DNA from: Prevotella sp.
GTDB lineage: Bacteria > Bacteroidota > Bacteroidia > Bacteroidales > Bacteroidaceae
Assembly (NCBI GenBank): GCA_022769285.1
Contig: JALEKD010000023.1
Location: 40,983-104,982, forward strand
Length of the DNA: 64,000 nt
Direction: 5' to 3'
This document shows, in pieces, positions 53,405 through 63,484 of this stretch. A program made the position numbers and the translations under genes. The notes under the pieces were generated by a model. That model did not search any database, was not told the origin of the DNA, and saw nothing but the letters and a program-made list of their open reading frames with translations. Every line of letters begins with the position of its first letter. The first letter of the stretch is position 1.

Positions 53405-56266
53405 TCATTGGTGGCACAGATTGTGGTACACACAGTTGGCACAGCGTTCCCTATGTGGAGTAGGGCAGAAAGGCTGGGAGGGGTCGAATATCTGTTGCAG
53501 CACCTGTTTAAGCCCCTGGTCAAACTCTTGCTCGAAATCGGTAGCCCTTACCATCTTATCCCGGTCTAACAGCAGGGTAGGGTCATAATCATTGGCGGAA
53601 GTATGCTGGATGAATATTAGGGCCGGACTTACCGGGAGATGTAAGTCGTTAATTGCCTGGTCATGGCTCACTATCAGAGCATACAGGGTGGCCTGCAGGT
53701 AGTAGTTGGTATGCTTCTCCTGATAGTCATCGCCTGTGAATAGCTCGTCTATAGTGGTCATGCGTTTGGTAGCCTGCCGACCGGTCTTGTAGTCTATCAC
53801 CCTGATGCGCTGGCCGGCACTGTCGGTTACCTCATCGAGCCGGTCTATGAAACCATAGAGGCCGAGGGGACGCATGCCGGTGGGTGTATCTATCTGAATA
53901 GTGGTTTCTACCCGTTTTTCCAATCCCAATATACGGAAGGGGGTCAGCTTGCGGTCTATCTCAAGCAACTTGCGCAGATAGCTGATGATGACTCCACGGT
54001 TGATAAGTTGCAGACCATTGTACTCGGGGATATAGCCGCTTTCATCCACCTTGAACAATAGTTCGCGAAAAGCCTGGTCTACTATCATCTCTATCCGTTC
54101 GCCATGTTTTAGCAGTTGCTCTATGTGGTCGCCCTGTACTTTCAGTCCACTTTGTGCAAATGGACTGTATATCAGTTCGGCACTGCGATGGAAGATATTG
54201 CCGAAGACACGGTTATCCATCAAGTCCTCATCGCTCTCATCAGGTTCTTTAATCTTCTGGATTACATTATAATAAAATGTGAGAGGACAATACAGATAGC
54301 GGTTGATGGCTGTAGGCGACAGGCTGTCAATGCTGTCAAGTCGGCTTATCACTTCGGCTGATTTCTCAATAGCTATGGGATGGCGCCTGGTGAAAGTCTG
54401 CTCCGGCATCAGCGTCTTATGCTTGATGGTGTGGGTACTCTCTACCATAAACTGTATCATAAACCGGCTCATCTCGCCTGTGTGTCCTTCCTCGGTGGCA
54501 TTGTTGTATGTCAGGGTTATGTCGGTGGCCCTCTGAAGAAGCCTGTGAAAGTAGTAGGCATATATGGCCACCTTGTTGTCTATTGTGGTCAGTCCGTAAG
54601 CCTTACGTATCGAGTAGGGGATAAACGAGGCATCGTTCGTGCCTTTGGGCATATTGCCCTCTGAGGCCGACAGAACCAAGATGTGATCAAAGTCCAGGTT
54701 GCGGGTCTCCAGCACGCCCATAATCTGTATTCCCTCTGCCGGCTCGCCATGAAAGGGAATGGTAGTAGACTGTATGAGTTGGGTAACGAGTCGCTCGAAT
54801 GTGATGCGGTCTACCGTCAGGTCGCCCGAGGCAATGAGCGATGACAGGCGGTTTATCACCATGTACATTCTGAAGATAGACTCCTGGCGTAAGGCATCTT
54901 TCTCGGCCAGCGCATTATGCCCTATCAGTTTCAGCAGATCCAGTATCCATTGCGATGTACTCAGATTATAATCTTCACAGCGGTCTTCTATATCGCTGAA
55001 GAGCAGAGCCAGACCGTCGTCAGCACTTAGCTGTCTGCGGGTGGGGTAGTAGCATTTGTGTTGTTGTAGGCGGCTGACCAGGTCAGTACACTGGTCCGAC
55101 AGGAAGCGCATATAGGGATGCTGGAGAGCCTTACTAACTTTGTGGAGACGGTATTTATCGGTGCCGCGAACCCTTCCAAAGTTTTGCAGACTTAACAGCA
55201 GTTGTACCAGAGAGGCTACAGGCGACTGGGACAGCGGATAGCCTGTGGTAATGTTAACCTTGGTAACCTCGGGGGGCAGACAGTGAATAACAGTCTGTAG
55301 CAGCGACTCGTCACAGAGTACAATGGCTGTTTTGCGTCCGGCAGCTATGCGCCCGTTGGCTTTGAGCCAGGAGGTAATGTAATGTGCCTGGGCGCTCTCG
55401 GTGGTAGATGCTATATAGGTGATGTCCTTCTCGGCGCTTAGGTTGTCATATAGCTCAGCGTTGTCATTGTCTAACTCGTTGCCAAACTCATAGAGATATT
55501 TATTAATGTAGTGCCCTGCCTCATTGCCCGACAGATAATAATTGTCGAAGTCCCAGTAGAAGTGTGCCTTACCCATCTGCCGGAGCCGGCGAAACAATTG
55601 GCACTCTACCTGTTGCAGTACGTTGAACCCCACGAGCGCATAGGCATCGTAAGTGTATTGGGCCTTGTCGTCTTCGGCCACCCTGCGGTACAGGGCACCC
55701 TCATAAGCCAATCCCTGCTGCTCTAACCGCTGGTTGAAATCGTGATAAATATCCTCAAAGTGGCACCACAGCGACAGGAAACGCTTTTTGAGTTCCGAGG
55801 TGTGGTCGTCGCTGAAATTACTGAAGAATTTTTTCAGAATATCGCGCTGACCTTGGTTCAGGTAGTCCACATTGTCCAACTCGTGAATATCCTTCAAGTT
55901 AGCAAAGACTTGATGGACATCGGCCATGTTCTTGTCTATGTCGTCAAAGTCAGCTAATAGCAGCTGCCCCCATCCATAGAAATGGTCTAAAGACTCCGTG
56001 CTCCCGGTAATTGTGGTAAATGAGCGGTACAAGTCGCACACCTGCTTAATGGGGTCGGCTACGGTTAGGGCCGACTTGTCCCTAAACAGCTCGCTGATGG
56101 TGATGTAGGCTGGGCTCCACATCGGTTGACGAGCCTCGCGGGCCAGGTATTCGTTCATGAAGAGCGAGGCACGCTTATTGGGGAACACTACAGCTATGCG
56201 GGATAAGTTACAGCCGTATTTGGCTATCAGGTCGTGAGCTACATATTCTAAGAAATTCTTTTTCAT
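53405..56266 (-). CDS. addB: AddB-like PD-(D/E)XK nuclease with Fe-S cysteines
   Basis: This 953-aa partner of the AddA helicase-nuclease has an inactive helicase-like N-terminal half (VVFPNKRASLFMNEYL) and a C-terminal nuclease domain (about 640-953). The nuclease motif is VIDYKTGR. A Cys in YLYCPLTFYY and a final CANCVYHNLC group supply the four ligands of the AddB iron-sulphur cluster. With AddA it resects double-strand breaks and degrades foreign DNA. It overlaps addA by 4 bp. Confidence 0.9.
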   Translation of the reverse strand: MKKNFLEYVAHDLIAKYGCNLSRIAVVFPNKRASLFMNEYLAREARQPMWSPAYITISELFRDKSALTVADPIKQVCDLYRSFTTITGSTESLDHFYGWGQLLLADFDDIDKNMADVHQVFANLKDIHELDNVDYLNQGQRDILKKFFSNFSDDHTSELKKRFLSLWCHFEDIYHDFNQRLEQQGLAYEGALYRRVAEDDKAQYTYDAYALVGFNVLQQVECQLFRRLRQMGKAHFYWDFDNYYLSGNEAGHYINKYLYEFGNELDNDNAELYDNLSAEKDITYIASTTESAQAHYITSWLKANGRIAAGRKTAIVLCDESLLQTVIHCLPPEVTKVNITTGYPLSQSPVASLVQLLLSLQNFGRVRGTDKYRLHKVSKALQHPYMRFLSDQCTDLVSRLQQHKCYYPTRRQLSADDGLALLFSDIEDRCEDYNLSTSQWILDLLKLIGHNALAEKDALRQESIFRMYMVINRLSSLIASGDLTVDRITFERLVTQLIQSTTIPFHGEPAEGIQIMGVLETRNLDFDHILVLSASEGNMPKGTNDASFIPYSIRKAYGLTTIDNKVAIYAYYFHRLLQRATDITLTYNNATEEGHTGEMSRFMIQFMVESTHTIKHKTLMPEQTFTRRHPIAIEKSAEVISRLDSIDSLSPTAINRYLYCPLTFYYNVIQKIKEPDESDEDLMDNRVFGNIFHRSAELIYSPFAQSGLKVQGDHIEQLLKHGERIEMIVDQAFRELLFKVDESGYIPEYNGLQLINRGVIISYLRKLLEIDRKLTPFRILGLEKRVETTIQIDTPTGMRPLGLYGFIDRLDEVTDSAGQRIRVIDYKTGRQATKRMTTIDELFTGDDYQEKHTNYYLQATLYALIVSHDQAINDLHLPVSPALIFIQHTSANDYDPTLLLDRDKMVRATDFEQEFDQGLKQVLQQIFDPSQPFCPTPHRERCANCVYHNLCHQ

Positions 56267-59200
56267 CTTACTTCCTCTATTTGGTTACTATAAACAAACC
56301 ACAGGTAACCACTTACCTGGGTGTGCCCCATCTGGCGCAGTTGGTCTATGTAGCCCCTAACCTGAGCCTGATATTCTGGACGCGACCGGCCGAACTTAAA
56401 ATCGATGACGATATACTGATTGCCATCGGTAATGACACGGTCAGGACGTAGTTGGACAACGCTGTTAGTCACGGGGTCTATATGCAGGATGGTCTGTTCG
56501 TTGTACACCGTCCAGCGGTCAGAGAACCAGTCGCGGACTTTCTCATTCTCTAACCGGCTACGTAGCATGGCTATCAGTTTGTCCCTCTTTAGTTCGCTGT
56601 CATAGATGAGCCCTTCGCTTTCCAGTTCGGCCAGGGCGCCCTCTATGTCATCTGCGGTATTTATCATGGAGAACACTTTGTGTAATAGGCTTCCGGTCTT
56701 AATATACCTGGCCTTGTCGTCGTCCTCGGTGTCCTCCAGAAATTCCTGGCTCTTATTACTTTGTCTGAATGTTGCTTTGGGGGCCGATATGCTTAATTCC
56801 TGTATGCCGATGGCTTCTGCTGGATGCCTGAATACATTCTCGTTTTCCCGATTGGTCTCCTGCTCTGCTCCATGGCCCGTGAGTAGCTCGCCATAGTCTA
56901 AGCACAGAGTGCTGTTACGGTCGGCGGCATCTCCTGTGTAGGTTCCCCCAAGCTGGTAGCCCAGTGGCTCCATGATGTCCTCTATCAACTTGGACCGCAT
57001 CAGGGGCGTGCCCCTTTTACCATATATATATAGGCTCTTCTTGGCCCGGGTAAACGCCACATAGAGTAGGTTTAGGTTGTCTACCACGTTCTGTAGATGC
57101 TCATGGTGGTAATCGGCTTCATAAATGGTGCCCATCATGGCGTTCTTGCTAAAGTCTATTGGCACCAAGGGCATCTGGTTGAACGGCTCTACCGTGGGTG
57201 TACACCATAGGGTAGTTCCCGTCTTTTCTAACGCCCAGTCACAGGCGGGCAGGATGACGTGGTCAAACTCCAGTCCCTTACTTTTGTGGATGGTTATAAG
57301 TCTTATTCCGTTGGGCTCGTTGCTCTGGATAGTCTTCTCATGCAGATTATTATCCCATTCGTCTAAGAAATCGTTGATGTCGGGCATACTGTCGGCTAAG
57401 AAGGCGCTTAGACGGTCAAAAAAGTCCAGCAGATAGGCACTCTGATGCTGTACATGGCTCTTGCCGAGTATGCCATAGATGTGCAGCACCTGATTGTAAA
57501 GTGGCATGCCGAGTAGGTTGTCACGGTCGCGTTCGATGATGTCGGCTATCCCCACCTTCTCTAAGAAAGCCTGCTCTATCTTGTCGGCCGGGTTGGCTAT
57601 GAAACGTAGACTACTGATGATGGTATTGACAGCCTCGGAAGTGTCCAGCCGGAAGGCTTCGTCAGATATTAGAGGCAAGTCTGTCCGGTTCTCGCTAAAG
57701 TAGTCTGCTATCTCCTGAATGGTAGACTTGCTGCGGCACAGAATAGCTATGCTGTTAGCGGCAAAGCCTCTCTGTAACAGTGAGTCTATCGTGTCGGCTA
57801 TGCGAGTCATTATCTGCTCCTGATAGTCTTGCTTGGGCATCAGTTCTATCTCTATATGGCCTTCCATAGCCAGCTTTCCGGGGATCTGCCGTACATCGGC
57901 ATAAGCCCTGACCAGCTGCTGTGCCTCCTCGTTATCCTCCAGCTGGCCATACTCGGTCTTGGTGGCCAGGGTGAAAAAGGCGTTATTGAACTCGATGACA
58001 TTGCGCAATGAACGGTAGTTGGTTATCAGTGACTTGACCTGTACCATGTCCGTAGCATGGGCAAACTCATCCTCTATGTTGTTCAGCAGCCGCCAGTCGC
58101 CCGACCGCCAGCGGTATATGCTCTGTTTTACATCGCCTACGATGAGGTTGGTGTCGTCATCATGGCTCATGCACTCTTGCAGTAGCACCCTGAAATTTTT
58201 CCATTGGATAGTACTGGTGTCCTGGAACTCGTCTATCATAATGTGGTTCAGGTGAGCACCTATCTTCTCGAATACAAAGGGAGAGTCGCTGTCCTGGATA
58301 ATGGCGTTAAGCAGGTGCTGGGTGTCGCTTAAAAGGAACCGGTTAGCGTCCTCGTTTATCTCGCGCACCGTCTTCTCGATGTTTTCCAGTAGCCTAAGCT
58401 GGTTTAGATGCTTCAGGGTAAGTTCCGCACTTTGATAGAGTCCCACCTGTTGACGGCGTACACGCTCGGTCTCATTCAGATGGGCCATCAGTACATCATT
58501 GACCAGCTCGTAGGCCACATTGCCGGCTTTACGGTCTGCGGCCTTTACCCATTTCCCGGCATCTTCCATCGCGTCTAACACCGTCTTGGTCAGCACGTCC
58601 TTATCGCTGTACTTGCCATCCCTCAGTTTGATAAAGTAGCCGCAAACTCCCGTTCGCCCGCGGCTGAAGTCGCTTATCTCGAGTCCGTTCTCTTCCAGGG
58701 TGTCAAAGAAGAACGCCACGTAGTGGTTCAGTTTGTTCAGGGCATTGGTGCGGATAGACTGTAGCGTCTTAGTATATTGACTGAAAAATCCCTGCTGGCT
58801 CAATGCCTGATTAATGGCCTTGCTATTCTCACGGTATATGTCGCTGAAAATATTTTTGCCAAACCGCTTGATGAGACCTATTACGTTCCAGCCCTTGTCC
58901 TCGGATATGTTTTCCTTGACATACTGCATTATCCAGCCAAAAACCTTGTCCTGCACGTTCAGGTTCTCTATGAGCTCGTCTACAGCCTGTTCCTCTACCT
59001 GATAGTCGTTAAGCCCTATGCATAGGTTGGCCGTCAGGTCTAATTCGCGAGCCATGTTGCGCAGTACGCTCTGGAAGAATGTGTCGATAGTCTCTACTCG
59101 GAAATAGTTATAGTTATGTAACAGCAGTTTCAGGGCTTCTCCGGCCTGAGCCGCTACCATGGCGGGGGCAAATCCTAATGCTTCTGTCACATGAACCATA

Positions 59201-59424
59201 TAGGTTTGCGATGAGGGAAGCTGTTTCCACAGCCCATAGAGCTGCGTCAGAATGCGTGTCTTCATCTCCTCGGTCGCCTTGTTAGTAAAGGTTACGGCCA
59301 GGATATTCCTATAGCATGCAGGGTTCTTGATAACCAGTTGTATATACTCTATGGCCAGCGTAAAGGTCTTGCCCGATCCGGCGCTGGCCTTGTACACAGT
59401 CAGGGGGATAGTCTTGTTTACCAT
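56263..59424 (-). CDS. addA: AddA-like UvrD-type helicase-nuclease
   Basis: This 1053-aa superfamily I helicase has Walker A YKASAGSGKTFTLA at residues 11-24, FTNKATEEMKTRIL, DEFQDTS, GDVKQSIYRWR, ITIHKSKGLEFDHVILP and LLYVAFTRAKKSLYIYG. A C-terminal RecB-type nuclease domain has VIDFKFG. It is the motor subunit of the AddAB recombination complex. It overlaps the upstream DUF5686 gene by 7 bp and addB by 4 bp, so all three are coupled. Confidence 0.94.
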   Translation of the reverse strand: MVNKTIPLTVYKASAGSGKTFTLAIEYIQLVIKNPACYRNILAVTFTNKATEEMKTRILTQLYGLWKQLPSSQTYMVHVTEALGFAPAMVAAQAGEALKLLLHNYNYFRVETIDTFFQSVLRNMARELDLTANLCIGLNDYQVEEQAVDELIENLNVQDKVFGWIMQYVKENISEDKGWNVIGLIKRFGKNIFSDIYRENSKAINQALSQQGFFSQYTKTLQSIRTNALNKLNHYVAFFFDTLEENGLEISDFSRGRTGVCGYFIKLRDGKYSDKDVLTKTVLDAMEDAGKWVKAADRKAGNVAYELVNDVLMAHLNETERVRRQQVGLYQSAELTLKHLNQLRLLENIEKTVREINEDANRFLLSDTQHLLNAIIQDSDSPFVFEKIGAHLNHIMIDEFQDTSTIQWKNFRVLLQECMSHDDDTNLIVGDVKQSIYRWRSGDWRLLNNIEDEFAHATDMVQVKSLITNYRSLRNVIEFNNAFFTLATKTEYGQLEDNEEAQQLVRAYADVRQIPGKLAMEGHIEIELMPKQDYQEQIMTRIADTIDSLLQRGFAANSIAILCRSKSTIQEIADYFSENRTDLPLISDEAFRLDTSEAVNTIISSLRFIANPADKIEQAFLEKVGIADIIERDRDNLLGMPLYNQVLHIYGILGKSHVQHQSAYLLDFFDRLSAFLADSMPDINDFLDEWDNNLHEKTIQSNEPNGIRLITIHKSKGLEFDHVILPACDWALEKTGTTLWCTPTVEPFNQMPLVPIDFSKNAMMGTIYEADYHHEHLQNVVDNLNLLYVAFTRAKKSLYIYGKRGTPLMRSKLIEDIMEPLGYQLGGTYTGDAADRNSTLCLDYGELLTGHGAEQETNRENENVFRHPAEAIGIQELSISAPKATFRQSNKSQEFLEDTEDDDKARYIKTGSLLHKVFSMINTADDIEGALAELESEGLIYDSELKRDKLIAMLRSRLENEKVRDWFSDRWTVYNEQTILHIDPVTNSVVQLRPDRVITDGNQYIVIDFKFGRSRPEYQAQVRGYIDQLRQMGHTQVSGYLWFVYSNQIEEVR

Positions 59425-61454
59425 TGTCTAAAGAGTTCTAATCCTACTTTTACTCCTATGCCGTCGTAGTGGCCATTGCGGTTGGCTACAAACAGGCCGG
59501 CTGATAGCCAGCGTGTTGTCAGCCCATAGCCCACCTCGATGTACGGATGTAGATGAGTAACTACCAGTATGTTGCTGTAAATGCGTTCTTTCTCAATGAA
59601 GTGCCCTATCCATGGCAGGCGGCTTAGGGCGAGTAGGGGAGTCTCGTAGGTGATGTTGGAACGTACATAGTAGCGTGACATGTTGTACCACTGGTTGCCT
59701 AAGAGGCTGAACTCGCCCGTCCACTCATCATTCCAGCCATCAGGGATGTTGTTATCGCGGAAGTTGGTGTAGTCCAGAAAGTACTTGCTGCCATCGCGTA
59801 GGGTGTAGAAGCCGCCTCCAGCTCGTAGCGAGAGATAACGTAACCGGTTGAGGGCTATGATATGTTGCAGGTCAAACTCCCAGCGCTCGTAAGCTATGTC
59901 GGCATTGGCCAGCCCGCGTATGCTACGCTCGTAGGCCGCATTGATGGCTGGACTACGGCGACCCATGGGGCGCCAGATAACCTCGGCCTTAGGGGCTACA
60001 GAGTAATAAGAGGTGCGTAGGCCAGCCTGGCGATAGACTCCCTGCTCGACAGCTGTACGGCGGTGGGCTACAATCCCGGCCTGTAGGGTAATGTGCGGAT
60101 TGAGGTCATAGCTACCTAACAGGCTGAGGTTAAGGTCCCGGAAATAGCTTAGACGTTCATCATTATAGTTAGCTGTATCGGGTAGCTGACTTAATAGCTC
60201 GTCCTTCAGTAATCCGTTACGTATCCAGTTGCCATTGCTGAAGCGTAGCTCGATATATCCATTGTGCCGTCGGTCAAAGTGATATTCAAAGGGGATAGTA
60301 TAATATAGGTGGCGCTGCTTGAACGAATAGCCGGCTTTAAACCTGGTGTACAGGTAGCTATTATTAGAAAAGGTATAGGTTGTACGGATGTCAAACTTAT
60401 AGTAATAGCCCTTGTGTCCACTATAGCCCATGTATAGGGGATTAAACAGGGGATTGATGCGCAGGTAGCCCTGATTGGTAGTGCCATAGTTAGAGGTAAT
60501 CTTGTTGAGCAGGTTGTCGCCCAGAATGTCCCAGAAAAACCGCTTAGCCCAGCCACGCTTCTTAGGGGTGGCCGTAGTGCTATCGGTCTGGTTGTCGTAA
60601 TAGTAGTCAGTATACAGCTGGCGCTCATCAGCAGTGAGGCTGTCACACCGTACTGCTGCTATCAACTGCTCCTGAGGGTTAGTGGCAAGCGAGTCTATCT
60701 TAACTTTGGGCAGACCACAAGCGGCTATGTTAGAGGCTTGTATAATATTCCCGAGGAACTCAAACATGGAATTGAGAGTACACCGTGTAGGAAATAGGGA
60801 ATAGATACCGCTGTCGCCCATGGTGAATGTCAAGGCAAACTTTATCATGTCGAACTCGCCTCGTATTTCGCCGCTGATAATGCGCCCTGTGCTTGCATCC
60901 ACAATGGCATTGCCATACACCAACTGGGTGTTTTTTACCTTGGGCCAGAACGTTATGTCTACCTTATTATTATATAGGTATTTGAAATGGTACCGATAGA
61001 ACACTCGGTTAACCTTGCAGAAAGGTGATAATACGTTGGGGCCGAATATGGTTTCCTCGTAGAACTTTGGAGTAAGGAATTTATCCAGCCGTGTCATGGT
61101 CTGCTTGTGCTGGGGTATGGTCGACAGGTGGGCTATACGTTTCGCGTCAAAGTCGTAAGTACTCTTGTGGCTGAATAGTTCATAGCTCTCCTCTATATAG
61201 CGGCGATTCTTGCTATGGGCGACACGGTACATGGTGGGAATGGGGAAGAGCGTGATGTTGCGGCGTATTACGTTGAGGCCGAACTTCCGGTAGGCATACG
61301 TCTGAGTACTCCGGGCCATACTCGTGTCTATCTTGTTTTTGTATTGGCAGATTTGGTCAAGCAGCAGGATGTCGCGCCTGACATTCTGCTGTCCTCCTAT
61401 GGTGAGGGTTTGTCCAATAAGGATGACGAGTATGATAATTCTGCCAATACACAT
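59418..61454 (-). CDS. DUF5686 family envelope protein
   Basis: This 678-aa protein has a signal peptide (residues 1-21, GRIIILVILIGQTLTIGG) and a C-terminal half built of alternating aromatic/polar strands (FKAGYSFKQRHLYYTIPFEY, ending VGLELFRQW). It ends in an aromatic residue, like an outer-membrane beta barrel. It matches the DUF5686 family, though without the usual N-terminal carboxypeptidase-regulatory domain. Function is unknown; an outer-membrane role is inferred. ATG 61454 lies only 7 bp after a -7 box. Confidence 0.8.
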   Translation of the reverse strand: MCIGRIIILVILIGQTLTIGGQQNVRRDILLLDQICQYKNKIDTSMARSTQTYAYRKFGLNVIRRNITLFPIPTMYRVAHSKNRRYIEESYELFSHKSTYDFDAKRIAHLSTIPQHKQTMTRLDKFLTPKFYEETIFGPNVLSPFCKVNRVFYRYHFKYLYNNKVDITFWPKVKNTQLVYGNAIVDASTGRIISGEIRGEFDMIKFALTFTMGDSGIYSLFPTRCTLNSMFEFLGNIIQASNIAACGLPKVKIDSLATNPQEQLIAAVRCDSLTADERQLYTDYYYDNQTDSTTATPKKRGWAKRFFWDILGDNLLNKITSNYGTTNQGYLRINPLFNPLYMGYSGHKGYYYKFDIRTTYTFSNNSYLYTRFKAGYSFKQRHLYYTIPFEYHFDRRHNGYIELRFSNGNWIRNGLLKDELLSQLPDTANYNDERLSYFRDLNLSLLGSYDLNPHITLQAGIVAHRRTAVEQGVYRQAGLRTSYYSVAPKAEVIWRPMGRRSPAINAAYERSIRGLANADIAYERWEFDLQHIIALNRLRYLSLRAGGGFYTLRDGSKYFLDYTNFRDNNIPDGWNDEWTGEFSLLGNQWYNMSRYYVRSNITYETPLLALSRLPWIGHFIEKERIYSNILVVTHLHPYIEVGYGLTTRWLSAGLFVANRNGHYDGIGVKVGLELFRQW

Positions 61455-61461
61455 ATTACTG

Positions 61462-61469
61462 CAAACTTA
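61462..61469 (-). promoter_or_regulatory. -7 promoter box for the DUF5686-addAB run
   Basis: TAAGTTTG on the minus strand ends 7 bp before the ATG, implying an almost leaderless transcript. Confidence 0.5.
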
Positions 61470-61502
61470 CTCATAATAATCGTAACCTCGGCACGAAGAA
61501 AC

Positions 61503-61534
61503 AAAAAAATCCCCATCTTTTTTGAGATGGGGAT
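61503..61534 (-). terminator. intrinsic terminator of rpoD
   Basis: On the minus strand ATCCCCATC pairs with GATGGGGAT and runs directly into TTTTTTT, 29 bp after the rpoD stop. Confidence 0.9.
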
Positions 61535-61562
61535 GATAATATTGTAAAATGTAGCTATATGC

Positions 61563-62435
61563 TTAGCCCAGATATTTCATCAGTATCTTGGCGTTACCGC
61601 TGTCACGCAGCTTGGTAATGCTCTTCTCGCGTATTTGGCGTACACGTTCACGGGTCAGTTTCAACTCATCGCCTATTTCCTCAAGTCCTTTTTCGTGACA
61701 CCCGATACCAAAGCAGTAGCGGATAATCTTAATCTCGCGCTCCTTGAGTACTTTGCTCAGTACCTGGTTGAGTTCCAGGGCCATACTCTCGTGGTCTACG
61801 GTCTTGTCAGTACGGCTGTCATCACCCGACGGCATCACGTCAAGCATACAGTTGTCTTCGCCATCCTGGAAAGGGGCATCGATACTTACATGATGACCGT
61901 CGGCCATGAGGCTTTGGCCGATTTTCTCTTCGTCGATATTGGTAGCATCAGCCAACTCCGATACCGAGGGATGGCGCTGGTTAGCCTGCTCAAATTTGTT
62001 AATCTCGTGATTAATCTTGTTGAGCGACCCTACCTGGTTGAGGGGCAGGCGTACTATACGGCTTTGCTCGGCGATAGCCTGAAGTATGCTCTGACGAATC
62101 CACCATACTGCGTACGAGATAAACTTAAATCCGCGAGTTTCATCGAATTTCTGTGCAGCCTTTATGAGCCCTATATTTCCTTCATCGATAAGGTCTGTAA
62201 GTGTAAGGCCTTGGTGCTGGTACTGCTTGGCCACCGATACCACAAAGCGGAGGTTTGCTGTAACCAGTTTGTCTTTGGCGCGCTCGCCTTCAGGGCCTCC
62301 CTTTTTGATTTTCTGGGCGAGTTCAATCTCCTCGTCTATCGTAATCAATGGGGCACGACCTATTTCTACCAAATATTTGTCCAGTGCTTCGCTGGAGCGG
62401 TTGGTAATACTCTTTGAAATCTTTAATTGTCTCAT
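61563..62435 (-). CDS. rpoD: primary RNA polymerase sigma factor
   Basis: This 290-aa sigma-70 protein starts MRQLKISKSITNRSSEALDK, the hallmark of the Bacteroidetes housekeeping sigma. It lacks region 1.1. Region 2 (NLRFVVSVAKQY, DLIDEGNIGLIKAAQKFDE, KFISYAVWWIRQSI), region 3 and region 4 (GLEEIGDELKLTRERVRQI) follow. It recognises the TAnnTTTG promoters seen throughout the window. ATG 62435 is chosen over an upstream start 13 codons earlier because family members begin there. A clean terminator follows. Confidence 0.96.
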   Translation of the reverse strand: MRQLKISKSITNRSSEALDKYLVEIGRAPLITIDEEIELAQKIKKGGPEGERAKDKLVTANLRFVVSVAKQYQHQGLTLTDLIDEGNIGLIKAAQKFDETRGFKFISYAVWWIRQSILQAIAEQSRIVRLPLNQVGSLNKINHEINKFEQANQRHPSVSELADATNIDEEKIGQSLMADGHHVSIDAPFQDGEDNCMLDVMPSGDDSRTDKTVDHESMALELNQVLSKVLKEREIKIIRYCFGIGCHEKGLEEIGDELKLTRERVRQIREKSITKLRDSGNAKILMKYLG

Positions 62436-62506
62436 TCTTGCTTGTCTAAAAATATCTAAAAGATTGCAGCTCAATCAATTCGATATACCTTATACGAAAA
62501 ACGATG

Positions 62507-62514
62507 CAAAATTA
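62507..62514 (-). promoter_or_regulatory. -7 promoter box for rpoD
   Basis: TAATTTTG on the minus strand, 71 bp before ATG 62435. Confidence 0.55.
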
Positions 62515-62608
62515 CAAAAAAAAAGTGATATTTGGCGGTTCTGCGGCTATAATTTTATATGTAAAAATCGTTAATGAGTAAATTCTCAAATTCCGTCATA
62601 ATCGTAAC

Positions 62609-62844
62609 GGAGAATGTTACGTGAAGCAATTTGACCTTCGGCCATGCTCTACGCAGTCATTAAGAGGTTCGACTCATTGCTCGAGATTACCGACTCCATG
62701 TTTCCCGAAGCGCCCAAACTCGCCCAACTTGGCATTGGCACAATGTCTGGGCGCAGTACCTTGTCGGATGCCAACACCCGCAGACCTGAGACAGAGTTTG
62801 AGGACATGTACCACCTTACAGGTAGTAGCATCTCACTCCCTTAG
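62609..62844 (+). pseudogene. transposase remnant (IS4-type, DUF4372-like N-terminus)
   Basis: Two frames together resemble the N-terminus of an IS4-family transposase. First ECYVKQFDLRP (from 62612), then, after a frame change near 62650, KRFDSLLEITDSMFPEAPKL and IGTMSGRSTLSDANTRRPETEF. The fragment stops at 62844 after about 75 codons where 350-400 are normal, with no catalytic DDE region. Composition is host-like. It is a decayed insertion-sequence fragment. Assignment rests on the RSTLSDANxRR pattern. Confidence 0.6.
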
Positions 62845-62965
62845 TGAGCTTATAAACTGGATTAATGGCTATAATTCTACAGAAGGTAATACTCCCATTC
62901 TCAAGGAAGACATAGTACAGATACTAAAAGAGGAAGGTTCTTTCTTCCTCATATACTATAAATAA
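62822..62965 (+). pseudogene. AT-rich gene fragment joined to the transposase remnant
   Basis: A frame open to a stop at 62965 ends SELINWINGYNSTEGNTPIL then KEDIVQILKEEGSFFLIYYK. The switch to AT-rich codons occurs near 62845, where the transposase-like sequence ends. It has no own start and looks like the C-terminus of an acquired gene of the same origin as the next one, 26 bp downstream. Not recognised further. Confidence 0.45.
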
Positions 62966-62991
62966 GGTATAACTGCATATACAACACCAAC

Positions 62992-63441
62992 ATGGCAAGG
63001 AAGAATAATAAAGTTAACTGTGATGAGGAGCCTGTGGCCTATTGTCCAAGGTGCTACTCTCTGAATATTGTCCATGAAGATACTATTGATGCAGATTGCT
63101 GTGGAAAGTGTGGGTGCTCTGATATAAAGACAGCAAGTATAGGGGAATGGGAAAAACTATATATGATGAGGTATGGTCATAAGTTTGTCTCTGACAATAG
63201 GAATATTAAGGAGTCCCTTATATACAATGCTCCTATATCCAAGCTAAAGAAAGCTGTATATAATAGCATAGGATGGAAAACTACCTGTATGGCCTTATAT
63301 CCAGGGTTCCCAGAGTACCTAAGTAAGGCAGATTCCATTATACTGCTATTCTCAAAACTCATTGATGATAATAGGATGGAAGAATTAAGGAGATATTTAG
63401 CAAACCAATATAAAAATAGTAAAAGATACCTTGTTCTGTAA
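62992..63441 (+). CDS. AT-rich zinc-ribbon protein, probably phage-derived
   Basis: This 149-aa protein has a zinc ribbon at residues 18-42 (YCPRCYSLNIVHED, then CCGKCGCSDIKT) and an EWEKLYMMRYGHKFV segment. A helical C-terminus follows (LLFSKLIDDNRMEELRRYL). Codon use is strongly AT-rich (AGG, ATA and TAT frequent), unlike neighbours. The Cys-ribbon plus WEKLY-RYG layout reminds me of small proteins from crAss-like phages, a resemblance from memory. It reads as an intact ORF but may be a stranded passenger. Confidence 0.6.
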   Translation: MARKNNKVNCDEEPVAYCPRCYSLNIVHEDTIDADCCGKCGCSDIKTASIGEWEKLYMMRYGHKFVSDNRNIKESLIYNAPISKLKKAVYNSIGWKTTCMALYPGFPEYLSKADSIILLFSKLIDDNRMEELRRYLANQYKNSKRYLVL

Positions 63442-63484
63442 AAGCATATGGATTGTATCGTGTCCTTGCAGAAAAACACAATGA

